A stretch of DNA of 64,000 nt. Origin: CAYFPS01 sp964345075 (lineage in GTDB: Bacteria > CAIWAD01). Positions 18,022 through 28,600 of this stretch are shown here, piece by piece (position 1 is the stretch's first letter; each line of letters begins with the position of its first letter). The position numbers and the translations under genes were made by a program. Below the pieces are notes generated by a model that was given only the letters and a program-made list of their open reading frames with translations, was not told the DNA's origin and did not search any database. The DNA is taken from NCBI GenBank assembly GCA_964345075.1, contig CAYFPS010000004.1, positions 1 to 64,000 on the forward strand. The letters are read 5' to 3'.

Positions 18022-18588
18022 ATGGACTGGCTGACAACCCTGCCTATCTGGCTGGTGGCAGTGCTGATATTCCTGCTGCGCATTGTAGATGTAAGTCTGG
18101 GCACCGTGCGCATGCTGACGGTGGTTGCCGGACGCATGGGGATCAGCGTGATGCTGGGCTTCATCGAAATTCTGGTCTGGATCTTCGCGATCAGTCAGGT
18201 GATCACGCAGGCCGGTAAAAATCCCTGGCTGATGCTGGCCTACGCGGGCGGTTTTGCTGCAGGTAACGCCACCGGTATCTGGGTAGAAGGTCGGCTGGCC
18301 ATGGGCCGGCGCGTGCTTAGAATCATCTCTCCGCACAAGGGTGAGGAAATCGCGGAAGCTTTGCGCAAAGAAGGTCAGGCCGTGACCACCTTCCTGGGCG
18401 AAGGCCGCGATGGCCACCGCACCCTGCTCTACATCCTGAGCGAGAGGCGTGATGTCGAGCGCTGGATCGACATTGCCCAGGGACTGGATCCGCACCTTTT
18501 CTATGTGGTCGAGCCCGTATCCGCCAGCAGTCAGGGCTTTTCAATCCAGCAGAGCAGCGGGCCACGCAGTATCCTGAAAAAGCGCTGA
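18022..18588 (+). CDS. DUF2179/UPF0316 membrane protein
   Basis: The 188-residue protein has three N-terminal membrane segments (WLVAVLIFLLRIVDVSLGTVR opens the first, with the RIVDVSLGT family signature) and a soluble C-terminal DUF2179 domain. UPF0316 proteins are widespread and functionally unproven. The ATG at 18022 has GGAGAG just upstream; a start at 18010 would add four residues. It diverges from the minus-strand gene starting at 17918. Confidence 0.85.
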   Translation: MDWLTTLPIWLVAVLIFLLRIVDVSLGTVRMLTVVAGRMGISVMLGFIEILVWIFAISQVITQAGKNPWLMLAYAGGFAAGNATGIWVEGRLAMGRRVLRIISPHKGEEIAEALRKEGQAVTTFLGEGRDGHRTLLYILSERRDVERWIDIAQGLDPHLFYVVEPVSASSQGFSIQQSSGPRSILKKR

Positions 18589-18664
18589 TTCCGCCAGGCC
18601 TGTTAATTCCTTTGCAGGTTCTCTCCCGAATTGCCTCCTTTGCGAAACACACACAGGAGGCTCC

Positions 18665-19126
18665 ATGGAATCTGAAACTACCTCTTTGGCCATTCAGGCA
18701 TGGCATGTCTGGGCGGCTGGCGCCATCCTGCTCCTCATCTCGGAGCTCTTGACGCCCGGTGGATTTCTGCTGGCCAGTCTGGCTATTGGCGCGCTGGCGA
18801 GCTCGCTTTGCGCGGCGCTTGACTGGGGCTTGAATGCCCAGATCATCGTCTTTGTGGTGGCCAGCCTGCTCGTCTACTTCACCATCCGTCCCATCTACCA
18901 GAAAGCCCTAAGCAAGCAGCGCGACAATCGTCCGATTGGGTCCGAAGCCTACATCGGCAAGGTCGGTCGTATCACGGAAGCGGCAGCAGCCGGCGCCAGT
19001 GGCCGTATGGAACTGGGTGGTGAGAGCTGGAAAGCCAGGCATGAGGCTGGTCAGGCCCTTTCGGCCGGAAGCCAGGTCCGGGTAGTGGCCCTGGACGGCC
19101 TGACTCTGATTGTATCACAAATCTGA
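18665..19126 (+). CDS. NfeD-like membrane protein
   Basis: The short 153-residue NfeD form has two or three membrane segments in the first half and a C-terminal OB-fold-like domain (IGKVGRITEAAAAG to VRVVALDGLTLIV). NfeD proteins pair with SPFH/stomatin proteins to organise membrane microdomains, and the next gene, 33 bases on, is exactly such a partner. A strong AGGAGG site precedes the ATG. A TGTATCAC copy covers the last codons before the TGA. Confidence 0.9.
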   Translation: MESETTSLAIQAWHVWAAGAILLLISELLTPGGFLLASLAIGALASSLCAALDWGLNAQIIVFVVASLLVYFTIRPIYQKALSKQRDNRPIGSEAYIGKVGRITEAAAAGASGRMELGGESWKARHEAGQALSAGSQVRVVALDGLTLIVSQI

Positions 19127-19159
19127 TCACTGATTTTTCACGGAATCAAGGAGTACACC

Positions 19160-20140
19160 ATGGACGCCGTCCTTTTCCTTCTTCTGCTGGTTGCCATTCT
19201 CGCGGTGCTTTTCATCGCGCTTGGTTTCAAAATCAACAAGCAGGCCGAAACCATGGTCATCGAGCGACTGGGCCGCTACCATCGCACGCTGGACAGTGGT
19301 ATCAACATCATCCTGCCCATCATTGACCAGCCGCGGCAGATTGAATGGCGCTACAAGCTGAACGATGTTTCCGGGCGCACGCTGATCCGTCAGCTGAGCC
19401 TGAGCCGGATCGATCTGCGCGAGCAGGTCTACGACTTCCCGCGGCAGAATGTGATCACGCGGGACAATGTGACCATCGAAATCGACGCCCTGCTCTACTT
19501 CCAGATTTTCGATCCGATGAAGTCCGTCTACGAGATTGCCAACCTGCCCAACGCCATCGAAAAGCTGACACAGACGACGCTTCGTTCGGTGATTGGTGAA
19601 CTGGATCTGGACGAATGTCTGGCCAGCCGCGAAACCATCAACAGCAAGATGCGCGGCATTCTGGACGATGCCACTGACAAGTGGGGTGTCAAGGTCGGTC
19701 GTGTTGAGATTCAGGACATCGTTCCGCCTGAGGACATTCAGCAGGCGATGGAAAAGCAGATGCGCGCCGAGCGTGATCGCCGTGCCGCCATCCTCAAGGC
19801 CGAGGGTGACAAGACCGCACGCATTCTTGAGGCTGAAGGTTACCGGCAATCGGAGATCAACGAGGCCGAAGGCAAGAAGCAGGCGGCCATCCTCAACGCA
19901 GAAGGACAGGCTGAAGCCCGCATCATGGTGGCCAAGGCCGAATCCGAGGCGATCAGCCTGGTAACCGAAGCCCTGCAGGCCCAGCAAAGTGATCCAGCCC
20001 AGTACCTGATTGCCGTCAAGTACATCGAAACGCTGAAGGACATGGTCAGCGGCAAGGACAACAAGACCGTCTACCTGCCCTACGAAGCCAGCGGTGTGCT
20101 TTCAAGTCTGGGTGGAATCAAGGATCTGCTCAAGGGCTGA
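19160..20140 (+). CDS. SPFH-domain (stomatin/paraslipin-like) protein
   Basis: The 326-residue protein has one N-terminal membrane anchor and then the SPFH/band 7 domain (ETMVIERLGRYHRTLDSGIN, typical of paraslipins, and VTIEIDALLYFQI). An Ala/Glu-rich coiled coil follows (EKQMRAERDRRAAILKAEGD). Such proteins form membrane-bound oligomers thought to control proteases and membrane order. It is in an operon with the NfeD-like gene upstream and converges with the oxidoreductase gene, leaving two bases between the stop codons. Confidence 0.93.
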   Translation: MDAVLFLLLLVAILAVLFIALGFKINKQAETMVIERLGRYHRTLDSGINIILPIIDQPRQIEWRYKLNDVSGRTLIRQLSLSRIDLREQVYDFPRQNVITRDNVTIEIDALLYFQIFDPMKSVYEIANLPNAIEKLTQTTLRSVIGELDLDECLASRETINSKMRGILDDATDKWGVKVGRVEIQDIVPPEDIQQAMEKQMRAERDRRAAILKAEGDKTARILEAEGYRQSEINEAEGKKQAAILNAEGQAEARIMVAKAESEAISLVTEALQAQQSDPAQYLIAVKYIETLKDMVSGKDNKTVYLPYEASGVLSSLGGIKDLLKG

Positions 20141-20142
20141 AA

Positions 20143-21558
20143 CTAGTCGGCGAGCGCCTTCTTTAGTGCGCTGGCAGCTGTAAGCAGCGGATCCCAGGCG
20201 GGGCCAAAGGGCGGTGAATAGGCCAGATCCAGGTTGGCCAGATCGTCCACTGTGGCCTTCATGGCAAGCAGACTGGCAATCACGTCGATCCGCAAAGCAC
20301 CACCAGGCGGGCTGAACAGCGCCGCACCGCGCAGGATGCCGGAACCTGTGCTCTCCATCCATACATGCAGATCCTGCGAATCGGGCATGCCATGGGCCCG
20401 ATCCGGACCTTTTGTGTGAACCTGTCTGAGCCCGGCAGCTATCCGCGGATCACGACTCACCTTCAATTCATGATGCTTGACTGGCTGGCCCAGCAAGCCA
20501 CTGGAGAGAGGCTTGACGGTAGAAACAGGGCTTGTATCACACTCGCCTGTCTGCAAGCGACCGGTGCGAGCAAGCTCTCGATCAAACAGGCGCAAAATCA
20601 GGGTGCCGGGGCTTAAAGGTGCAGTCTGTCGATCCAGATCACGAGGCAGCGCCGCAGCATTCCAGCCAGCGACACGCCCGCATCGATTGGCCTCCAGTGC
20701 CTGCGGATTGTAGACGAAGTCCACTTCAGCCCCTACCGGTGATACAAGATGCTTGCGAATTACGCAGTCGCCGGCAGCAAAGATTCTTGCATCGCTTGTG
20801 CACATTTCTTCATCCACCAATAGCCTGCCACCTGTATCACAGGCCAGACCGGCCTTCACGGCCCATTCCGTATTGGGCAGCGTTCCCGTGCAGTTTAACA
20901 CCAGACCCTTTTGAGGCATCTTGGATGAAGCTTCGCCCAGCACAAGCTCGACGCCTTTTGCCAGAAGTGTATCACGAAGCAGCTCGCGCAGCTTCACGGG
21001 CCAGCCGGGCAAGGGAAGGTTCTCGCGGTCGATCAAGGTTACGGAACAGCCTCGCTCAGTCAGAGCTTCGCAGAGTTCAAGCCCTACAGGCCCCGCGCCA
21101 ACAATCGAAACAGGAGGGCGATTGCCGAGCATGGGCTTCAGGCGGCGCAGGTCTTCGATGTGTTTGAAATTCAAGATGGGCAGCGGACAACCAGGCAAAT
21201 GAAGCTTGCGAGAACGGCTTCCACTGGCAATGAGCAGCCTGTCGAAGTCAAGCGCGAACTCATCTCCGCTATCACTGCGTGATACAACAAGCTGAGCTTG
21301 ATGACGATCCAGAGCTGTAACACGGTGATGAAGGGCAATGCGGATGCCGCTGGCTTCCAGCTTCTCCTGACTGCGCACCTGCAAGTCCTCTGGATCACGC
21401 CTTTCGTCGGCCAGATTGTAAGGCATGCCGCAAGCGCCCCAGCTGAGATCGGCACTGGCCTCAAGCACCAGCACTTCCAGTTGCGGGTTTCGCCGCTTGG
21501 CGCGCAGGGCGCCGGAAAGGCCAGCGGCATTGGCGCCTATCACAATCAATCTTGCCAT
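20143..21558 (-). CDS. Pyridine nucleotide-disulfide oxidoreductase, CoA-disulfide-reductase/Nox type
   Basis: The 471-residue FAD protein has an N-terminal dinucleotide-binding motif (VIGANAAGLSGA), a single redox Cys at position 43 in GACGMPYN (the place used by CoA-disulfide reductase and NADH oxidase), a second NAD(P)H motif (VGAGPVGLELCEAL), and the C-terminal dimerisation domain ending with the family hallmark YSPPFGPAWD. It probably reduces a low-molecular-weight disulfide or persulfide, or oxygen, with NAD(P)H; which one cannot be told. It holds six TGTATCAC-family copies in about 0.8 kb, in both orientations. Confidence 0.9.
   Translation of the reverse strand: MARLIVIGANAAGLSGALRAKRRNPQLEVLVLEASADLSWGACGMPYNLADERRDPEDLQVRSQEKLEASGIRIALHHRVTALDRHQAQLVVSRSDSGDEFALDFDRLLIASGSRSRKLHLPGCPLPILNFKHIEDLRRLKPMLGNRPPVSIVGAGPVGLELCEALTERGCSVTLIDRENLPLPGWPVKLRELLRDTLLAKGVELVLGEASSKMPQKGLVLNCTGTLPNTEWAVKAGLACDTGGRLLVDEEMCTSDARIFAAGDCVIRKHLVSPVGAEVDFVYNPQALEANRCGRVAGWNAAALPRDLDRQTAPLSPGTLILRLFDRELARTGRLQTGECDTSPVSTVKPLSSGLLGQPVKHHELKVSRDPRIAAGLRQVHTKGPDRAHGMPDSQDLHVWMESTGSGILRGAALFSPPGGALRIDVIASLLAMKATVDDLANLDLAYSPPFGPAWDPLLTAASALKKALAD
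20533..21323. repeat. TGTATCAC cluster inside the oxidoreductase gene
   Basis: Exact copies start at 20533, 20739 (inverse), 20833, 20968 and 21279 (inverse), with the TGTAACAC variant at 21316. The orientation is mixed within one gene, which argues against a strand-specific signal such as Chi. Confidence 0.8.
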
Positions 21559-21640
21559 TGGTGGAGCGAAAAGTCCTTTTTCATCAGGTGACAGATTTGG
21601 TAAGGTAATGAAGCACTCAGTTCAGATCGAAAGGATTCGC

Positions 21641-23008
21641 ATGGAACAGGCCGCCAGCTGGATTGCGACGTTTGACGGTTGGGTATGGGGCGCACCCTTG
21701 ATGGTGCTGCTGGTTGGAACGGGTTTGTATCTCACCTTGAAACTGGGCTTGATCCAGTTCCGTGGCTTTCGGCACGGCACAGAGGTGATCCGTGGCCACT
21801 TTGATGATCCAAATGATCCCGGTGAAATCAGTCACTTTCGAGCGCTGACAACCGCGCTCTCCGCCACGATCGGTACGGGCAATATCGTCGGCGTCGCTTC
21901 CGCAATTCTGGCTGGCGGACCCGGGGCTGTCTTCTGGATGTGGATCACAGCACTTGTTGGCATGGCCACCAAGTACACATCCTGCACTCTGGCCGTGCAC
22001 TACCGCCGGGTGGATGAAAGCGGCGAGGCCCATGGCGGCCCCATGCATTACATCGAACTGGGCATGGGTGCACGCTGGAAGTGGCTGGCCATGCTCTTTG
22101 CCTTCTTCACCATTACCGCAAGCTTCGGCATTGGCAACATGTTTCAGGCCAGCAATGTGGTGACCGCGTTGGCTGGTCTGATTCCTCATGACGATTCCTT
22201 TGCCGGCAGCTTCAGGTTGATCAGCGGCCTGGGGCTGGCCCTTCTGGCCGGGCTGGTGCTGATCGGTGGCGTCAAACGGATCAGCCTTGTAGCCAGCCGT
22301 CTGGTGCCACTGATGGTCGTGCTTTATGTGGGTGGTGCGATCGTGATCCTGCTGGCCAATCTGGGAGCCATTCCCGCCGCTCTCAAGCTGATCTTCGTGC
22401 AGGCCTTCCAGGCACCCGAGGCCGTCGCTGGCGGTCTGCTGGGTGGTGTCATCCGCGAAGGTGTATCACGGGGTCTCTTTTCCAATGAAGCAGGACTGGG
22501 CAGCGCGGCCATGGCGCATGGCGCGGCAAAAACAAAAGAGCCTGTGCGCGAAGGCATGGTGGCCATGCTGGGGCCCTTCATCGACACCATCGTGATCTGC
22601 ACCATGACGGCGCTGGTCATTATTCTGACCGGCGCTGCGGGGGTGGACGCCAGCAAAGGCACTTTGACGGCAACGGCCTTCGGCATGGGCCTGCCCGGCT
22701 TTGGCACAGTGGTTGAACTGGGCATGGTGCTCTTTGCCTTTTCCACACTCGTTTCCTGGTCCTACTATGGCGATCGCGCTGCCGATTATCTCTTCGGCCC
22801 GAAGGCCGTGCTCCCCTACCGGATTGTCTACACAGCCGTGATCGTGCTGGGGGCCATGCTCAAGCTGGGCATCGTAATTGACTTTTGTGACGCAATGAAC
22901 GGACTGATGGCGCTGCCCAATCTGGTTGCGCTGCTGGTATTGAGTCCTGTTGTAGCACGGCTGACAAGTGATTATGTTCGGCGGCAGGGGTTGAGGCGTG
23001 ATCAGTGA
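21641..23008 (+). CDS. Sodium:alanine/glycine symporter (AGCS family)
   Basis: The 455-residue inner-membrane protein has about ten hydrophobic segments and the AGCS signatures GTGNIVGVASAILAGGPGA and FWMWITALVGMATKYTSC, plus the conserved GLFSNEAGLGSAAMAHGAA. The family imports alanine or glycine with Na+. The ATG at 21641 has AAAGGA at the right spacing; a start at 21608 would add eleven residues. A weak terminator-like hairpin follows the gene. Confidence 0.94.
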   Translation: MEQAASWIATFDGWVWGAPLMVLLVGTGLYLTLKLGLIQFRGFRHGTEVIRGHFDDPNDPGEISHFRALTTALSATIGTGNIVGVASAILAGGPGAVFWMWITALVGMATKYTSCTLAVHYRRVDESGEAHGGPMHYIELGMGARWKWLAMLFAFFTITASFGIGNMFQASNVVTALAGLIPHDDSFAGSFRLISGLGLALLAGLVLIGGVKRISLVASRLVPLMVVLYVGGAIVILLANLGAIPAALKLIFVQAFQAPEAVAGGLLGGVIREGVSRGLFSNEAGLGSAAMAHGAAKTKEPVREGMVAMLGPFIDTIVICTMTALVIILTGAAGVDASKGTLTATAFGMGLPGFGTVVELGMVLFAFSTLVSWSYYGDRAADYLFGPKAVLPYRIVYTAVIVLGAMLKLGIVIDFCDAMNGLMALPNLVALLVLSPVVARLTSDYVRRQGLRRDQ

Positions 23009-23110
23009 CTTGTTCGGTTTTGTGAACGGTTGCGCCCACCCTCCATCCCCCCGCCCACCCACTGGTGGTAATCAGGGGCCGCGCGAGTAAACGGAAAAAC
23101 GTAGGGTCGG

Positions 23111-23136
23111 GTTCCCGTAAAATCGGGCGATTTTTT
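23111..23136 (+). terminator. Weak terminator-like hairpin after the AGCS gene
   Basis: A CCCG/CGGG stem with an AT-rich loop is followed by a run of six T. The stem is only four base pairs, so this is tentative. Confidence 0.4.
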
Positions 23137-23182
23137 AATAATCTTCTCCCCTTGTCAGGGAGTCCGGACAGCAGAGGGCCGT

Positions 23183-24496
23183 GTGTCACGATTTGAAGCA
23201 AACTATTACAGCAGCGTAGACGAAATCTATCACGACCGCTGGTCCACGAACAAGTTGCTGCGCATTCGCTGGCTGAAACAGTCTATCGAAAAGTTCTGGC
23301 CTGAAGGACACCCGAGCCGCCTGATTCATGTAGCAGGCACCAATGGCAAAGGCAGCATCTGCCGCATGCTGGAAGCGGCTCTTGACAAGGAAGGTGGCGC
23401 AGGGGCTCTGACCAATCCGCACCTCTTTGACTATGCCGAGCGCACAAGCCTGCATGGCGTCAATCTATCCCACAATGTTGTATCACGCCTCTGGCGTGAA
23501 TTCGTTCAGCCTCACAGTCTGGACCGTGCAGAGATCAACCTGGAGCGCGCACTCAGTTTTGCGGAGGCGGGCATCCTGATGGCGCTACTCGCCTTCGACG
23601 AAAGCAAACTGGCCTGGGGACTGGTCGAAACCGGCGTCGGTGGACGCTACTCACCATCAATGGCCATCAAGCCGGCGCTTGCAATCCTGACGAATGTGGG
23701 AGAAGACCATCATCTGACGCTGGGCCGGGCCGTCTGGCAGCGCGCGCTTGAAAAGGCGGGTATCATTCGGCGTGATACACCGATTATCACAGCAGCAACG
23801 GGTGAAGCTCTTTCCGTGATACAGGGCCAAGCCGAAGAGCTTGATGCCCCATTGATCTCCATCACCAGCGATCGTGTATCACAGTTCAAGGAACAATGGC
23901 AGGACGAGCTGAACGAGCAGCACGCCTTGCCTGCCCATGGCTGGATCAATCGCTGCCTGTGTTACACGGCGCTGAGCCAACTGGATCTGGCAATTCCACT
24001 GAGTGAGTTTGCATCACGCATCAAGGCAACGAGCCCACTGCCCGGGCGCTACTGGCAGGTGGACGAGCACACGCTGGCCGATGTCGCACACAATCCGGAC
24101 AAATTGAAAAGCCTGCGTGATACACTGGACATTCAACATCCAGATCAGCCGCTGATTCTGGTGATGGGCATCAGTCGCAACCGGGCACTTAAGCCCATGC
24201 TGGCCACGCTGGCCGATCGCACGGATGAAGTGATTTTTACCACGGCAAGCTATGCGGGTCGTGACCCACAGGAGCTGGAAAGCGAGTGCCACCAGCTTTA
24301 CCCCAAGATGAAGGCCCGTGTCGTTGAAGATCCGCGGGAAGCCCTGAAGCAGGCGCAGTCCATTCGTCAAAAAAGCCAGCTGGTGCTGATCACCGGATCC
24401 GCCTACACGATTGATCAGGCACTTAATCCCGACCCGCATCTGCAGACGCTTAATGCCGAGTACGGTCGCCGGGGAAGCGATATATTAAAGCCTTGA
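23183..24496 (+). CDS. folC: Folylpolyglutamate synthase/dihydrofolate synthase (Mur ligase family)
   Basis: The 437-residue Mur-ligase-type enzyme has the FolC P-loop AGTNGKGS near residue 50, the TNPHLFDYAERT segment of the family, LVETGVGGRYSP and NVGEDHHLTLG. It adds glutamate to dihydropteroate and/or folates in the cytoplasm using ATP. It starts with GTG preceded by a weak AGAGG. It carries six TGTATCAC-family copies, among the densest in the window. The proline dehydrogenase gene starts 17 bases after its stop. Confidence 0.9.
   Translation: MSRFEANYYSSVDEIYHDRWSTNKLLRIRWLKQSIEKFWPEGHPSRLIHVAGTNGKGSICRMLEAALDKEGGAGALTNPHLFDYAERTSLHGVNLSHNVVSRLWREFVQPHSLDRAEINLERALSFAEAGILMALLAFDESKLAWGLVETGVGGRYSPSMAIKPALAILTNVGEDHHLTLGRAVWQRALEKAGIIRRDTPIITAATGEALSVIQGQAEELDAPLISITSDRVSQFKEQWQDELNEQHALPAHGWINRCLCYTALSQLDLAIPLSEFASRIKATSPLPGRYWQVDEHTLADVAHNPDKLKSLRDTLDIQHPDQPLILVMGISRNRALKPMLATLADRTDEVIFTTASYAGRDPQELESECHQLYPKMKARVVEDPREALKQAQSIRQKSQLVLITGSAYTIDQALNPDPHLQTLNAEYGRRGSDILKP
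23479..24124. repeat. TGTATCAC cluster inside folC
   Basis: Exact copies start at 23479, 23772 (inverse), 23816 (inverse), 23875 and 24117 (inverse), with the variant GTGTTACA at 23959. Both orientations are interleaved. Confidence 0.8.
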
Positions 24497-24513
24497 CAGG
24501 TCATGGAGGAAAG

Positions 24514-25419
24514 ATGGAACTGATCAACCAGCTCGTTGCAACAACCCTGCCCTACTTCCCCAAGGGTCTGGTCGGGCATCTGAGCCGTCACTATATCGCT
24601 GGCCCCTCGCTGGACGATGCCGTTCGAGTGGGTCGCGAGTTGATGGCCGAAGGCTGCTGCCTGACGGTCGACGTGCTGGGTGAACACATTCAGGCACCGG
24701 AAGAGGCCAAGGGCTACGCCGACCTCTACCTGGACGTGCTGGATCGCATTCAGCAGGAAAAGCTGGACGGCAACATCAGTGTCAAGCCAACCCAGATGGG
24801 CATGGCGCTGGATATGGAACTTTGCCGCGCCAACTATCGGCGGATTGTGGAAAAGGCCGCCGGCATGGGCAATTTCGTGCGCATCGACATGGAAGACACG
24901 CCCTGGACCAACAAGACCTTTGAGCTCCACAATGAAATGCGACGACTCTTTCCGGGCCATGTGGGCGTCGTCATTCAATCCTACCTGCGTCGCACCCTGC
25001 GTGACATCGACGAGAATCTGGTTCCTGAAAAAGCCAACCTGCGTCTGTGCAAGGGCATTTATCGCGAGCCGCTGGAGCTGGCCTACCATGGCCGCAAGGA
25101 AATCCAGGACAGTTATCTGGCCTGCCTGGAAGCCCTGCTCAAGGCCGGAAACTATGTGGGCATCGCCACCCACGACGAACTGCTGGTTGAAGGTGCTTTC
25201 AAACTGATCCGTGACCTGGACATTCCCCGCGAGCGCTACGAATTCCAAATGCTGCTGGGCGTGCTGCCGGGCCTCAGGCAGGAGATCCTTCGACAGGGCC
25301 ATAAACTGCGCGTTTATTTGCCCTTTGGTGAAGCCTGGTTCGCCTATTCGACCCGTCGGCTGAAAGAAAACCCCACGCTGGTCAGCCACTTTGTGAAAGG
25401 CCTCTTTCGATCCCATTGA
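24514..25419 (+). CDS. Proline dehydrogenase (monofunctional)
   Basis: The 301-residue TIM-barrel flavoprotein has the PRODH motifs RLCKGIYREP, GIATHDELL and YEFQMLLGVLPG near the C-terminus, where FAD and substrate residues lie. It oxidises proline to pyrroline-5-carboxylate at the membrane. The length fits the short monofunctional type, not PutA. A GGAGGA site precedes the ATG. No P5C dehydrogenase is adjacent. It follows folC closely, probably on the same transcript. Confidence 0.92.
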   Translation: MELINQLVATTLPYFPKGLVGHLSRHYIAGPSLDDAVRVGRELMAEGCCLTVDVLGEHIQAPEEAKGYADLYLDVLDRIQQEKLDGNISVKPTQMGMALDMELCRANYRRIVEKAAGMGNFVRIDMEDTPWTNKTFELHNEMRRLFPGHVGVVIQSYLRRTLRDIDENLVPEKANLRLCKGIYREPLELAYHGRKEIQDSYLACLEALLKAGNYVGIATHDELLVEGAFKLIRDLDIPRERYEFQMLLGVLPGLRQEILRQGHKLRVYLPFGEAWFAYSTRRLKENPTLVSHFVKGLFRSH

Positions 25420-25661
25420 ACATGGCCAAAGATTGAGCCGATCATGAAGGCCGAATGACCGAATCTGCACAGGCCTGACCGATCCTGAACACTGTCCTGA
25501 CAATGTTCTATCAATCAGGCAGCCTGCTGATCTGCTATCCATTTGTCACTCAACGACATAGATCGCGTCCAGAAACGGCGCGATTTTTGCAGTCCCGATA
25601 GGGACTCAACCATTTTGACACAACATCCATTCGACTTTTGTCAAGCAAACAGGAGACTAGC

Positions 25662-28600
25662 ATGCAAAGCTGGACGTCCCCCTTGCGGAACCTGGCGCTT
25701 GCCGCTTGCACCATCGGCCTGCTGGCCGGCAGTGCGGATGCGCAGGTCAGCGCCGGTGGAAGCCCCAAAAGCTTCGCCCGTACCTTCAGCCAGGCTGTAC
25801 CCACGTTTAATCTGCCCGTGCCCGATGTCGCTGCCTTCATGGCCGAAGACACCATGGACAAGGACCAGCCCTACCGCTTTGGTGCCCCGATCGATGTGGA
25901 TATCGATCTGGCCAGCGCCGGCGAGTGGACGGATCTGGGCAAGGAAGGCCGCGTTTGGCGCCTGCGCCTGCTGGCACCCGGCGCCTATTCCCTGAACATT
26001 CAGTACGACCGTTTCGAGCTCCCCGTGGGCGGCGAGTTCTACGTCTACAGTGATGATCAGAGCCAGGTGATCGGCGCCTTTACGGAATTCAACAACCGTG
26101 AAGACGGCACCTTTGCCACGCAGCCGCTTTCGGGTGATGCCATTGTGCTGGAATACTTCGAGCCCGGCTACGCTGAGTTCCCCGGCCGCATTTCGCTGGA
26201 CAGCGTTGTCTACGGCTACCGCAACCTCTTCGGCTACTTCGAAGATGATCGCGCCTATGGCGACTCGGGCAGCTGCAACAACGATGTGGCCTGTGCCGTC
26301 GGTGATCCCTGGGAAGGCGAAATCCGCTCGGTGGCCATGATCCTGACCTCCAGCGGTAGCCGCATCTGCACCGGTGCCCTGATCAACAATACCGCGCAGG
26401 ATGCCCGTCAGTATTTCCTGACTGCCAACCACTGCGGTCTGTCCACCGGTAGCTACATCTTCATGTTCAACTACAATTCGCCCAGCTGCGGTGGCTCCGA
26501 TGGCCCCACGACGGACACGGTTCAGGGCTGCACGCTGCGCGCCAGCAACAGCGATTCCGATGTCACGCTGGTTGAGCTGACGGAAGCTATTCCCGCTTCC
26601 TACGGTGTCTTCTACAGCGGCTGGAACCGCGTTGACGCTGCCGCCTCTTCGGCTTGCGGCATTCATCACCCCAGTGGCGATGTGAAGAAGATTTCCTTCG
26701 AAAACAACGCCCTCTCCAGTGACACCTGGTCCGGCACGCCGGCTAACAGCCACTGGCGCGTGGCCGCATGGGACGATGGTACGACCGAGCCCGGAAGTTC
26801 CGGCAGCCCGCTCTTCGATCCCAATCACCGAATCATCGGCCAGTTGCATGGTGGACAGGCCACCTGCACCAACAATGTCAACGACTATTACGGCAAGTTC
26901 TCCTTGAGCTGGGCCAATGGCAGCAGCTCCTCCAGCCGCCTGATTGACTGGCTGGATCCCTTGGGCACGGGCGCAACGGTGCTGGATGGCTATGACACAC
27001 AGGCACCGCCCACCGAGCCCAACATCAACTTCTCCTCAGTCGCCGTCAATGATGGTGTGGATGGCGATCTGGATCCAGGCGACAGCGCGAACCTCGTCAT
27101 CACCCTGCTGAACTCGGGCCTCGATGCCACGGGAATCGCGGGTACGCTGAGCGAGAGCAGCGCCTATGTAACCGTCACCGACAACAGCGGCAGCTGGGCC
27201 AACCTGAATCAGGGTGCCAGCGGCAGCAACAGCGCCAATCCCTTCAGCGTTACGGTGGATCCCTCTGCGCCGATCGGCAGCAGCGCGGCCTTTACCCTGC
27301 AGCTCAGCGCAACCGGTGGTTACAGCAACACGTTCAATTTCAGCCTGCCCATCGGCCTGATTATTGAAGGTTTCGAGACGGGTGATTTCAGTGCCTACGA
27401 CTGGGCCACTAGCGGAAACGCCAACTGGAGCGTCCAGAGCTCGACCGTTTACGAAGGCAGCTACGCCGCCCAGGCCGGAACCATCACCCACAATCAGGCG
27501 AGCAACCTCAGCCTGACACTGGATGTCACGGAAGCCGGCAACATCGGCTTTGCCTACTCGGTCAGCTCCGAGTCGAGCTATGACTTCCTGGTCTTCTCAA
27601 TTGACGGTGCAGTGCAGGGCGAATGGTCGGGAACCGTCGCCTGGACGACGGCCAGCTACGCTGTCAGTGCCGGCACGCACACCTTCACCTGGGCTTACGA
27701 AAAGGACGGCAGCGTCTCCACAGGCAGCGACACCGCCTGGATCGATTCCGTCACCCTGCCGCCGGTCAATGTCGGCCCGCCCGTTTATCCGGACATCGAC
27801 CTGAGCAACAGCTCCTACACGGTCAACGTGGTTGAAGGTGGAACAGAGACAGCCACGCTGGGCATTTCCAATCTGGGTGATGCCGACCTCAGCTGGAGCC
27901 TGTCCTTTGCCGACACCACGCCTGCCGGTCGTGACATGAGCGGTTCAACACTGACCGCGGACCTTGGCAGCTTCAGCCCCGGCTCCAGCTTCACGCTGGC
28001 CCTGTCGCACTATAACGCTTCACCCGACAACGAGTGGACCTCCAACATCATGATGGACCTGCCCGCTGGGGTCAGCGTGACTGGTGGTGGGAACTTCACC
28101 GGTGGCACGGCCGGTGACCTGACCTACGACGGCACCACAGGTGATGGCGCAGTTGTCAACTGGACCGATCCCAATGGTGGCTACGGCCAGGTTTATCCCG
28201 GTGAGACGGCAACAGGTTCGCTCAGTCTTGCTGTGGATGCCGGCTTCAGTGGTGACATCAGCATTCCCTGGACCGTCACCGGTGATATCTGGGGTGCCGA
28301 TCCTCACGAGATCAGTGGCACAATCGTGCTGATCAGCGACGGCCCCGTGACCCCGCCCTTCCTCACCTGGAACACGGGCAGTGGCAGCATCGCCCCGGCT
28401 GGTGGCGCTACGGTTACCCTCACTTTCGATGCCACGGACAAGACTGTCGGCACATGGACGGGCAACCTGACCGTCAGCAGCAACGATCCGGACGAAAATC
28501 CGCTGGTCTTGCCGATTGTGATGAATGTGACCTCCGCCGTAACCGATCCCGTGACGGATCTTGCAATCAGCAATGGCCCGGGCAGCATCTCCTTGAGCTG

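Noticed and set aside
25641..26849. A 402-codon minus-strand frame inside the serine protease gene
   Set aside because: The plus strand encodes a signal peptide and catalytic triad. The antisense protein is low-complexity Ala/Gly/Val and has no family.
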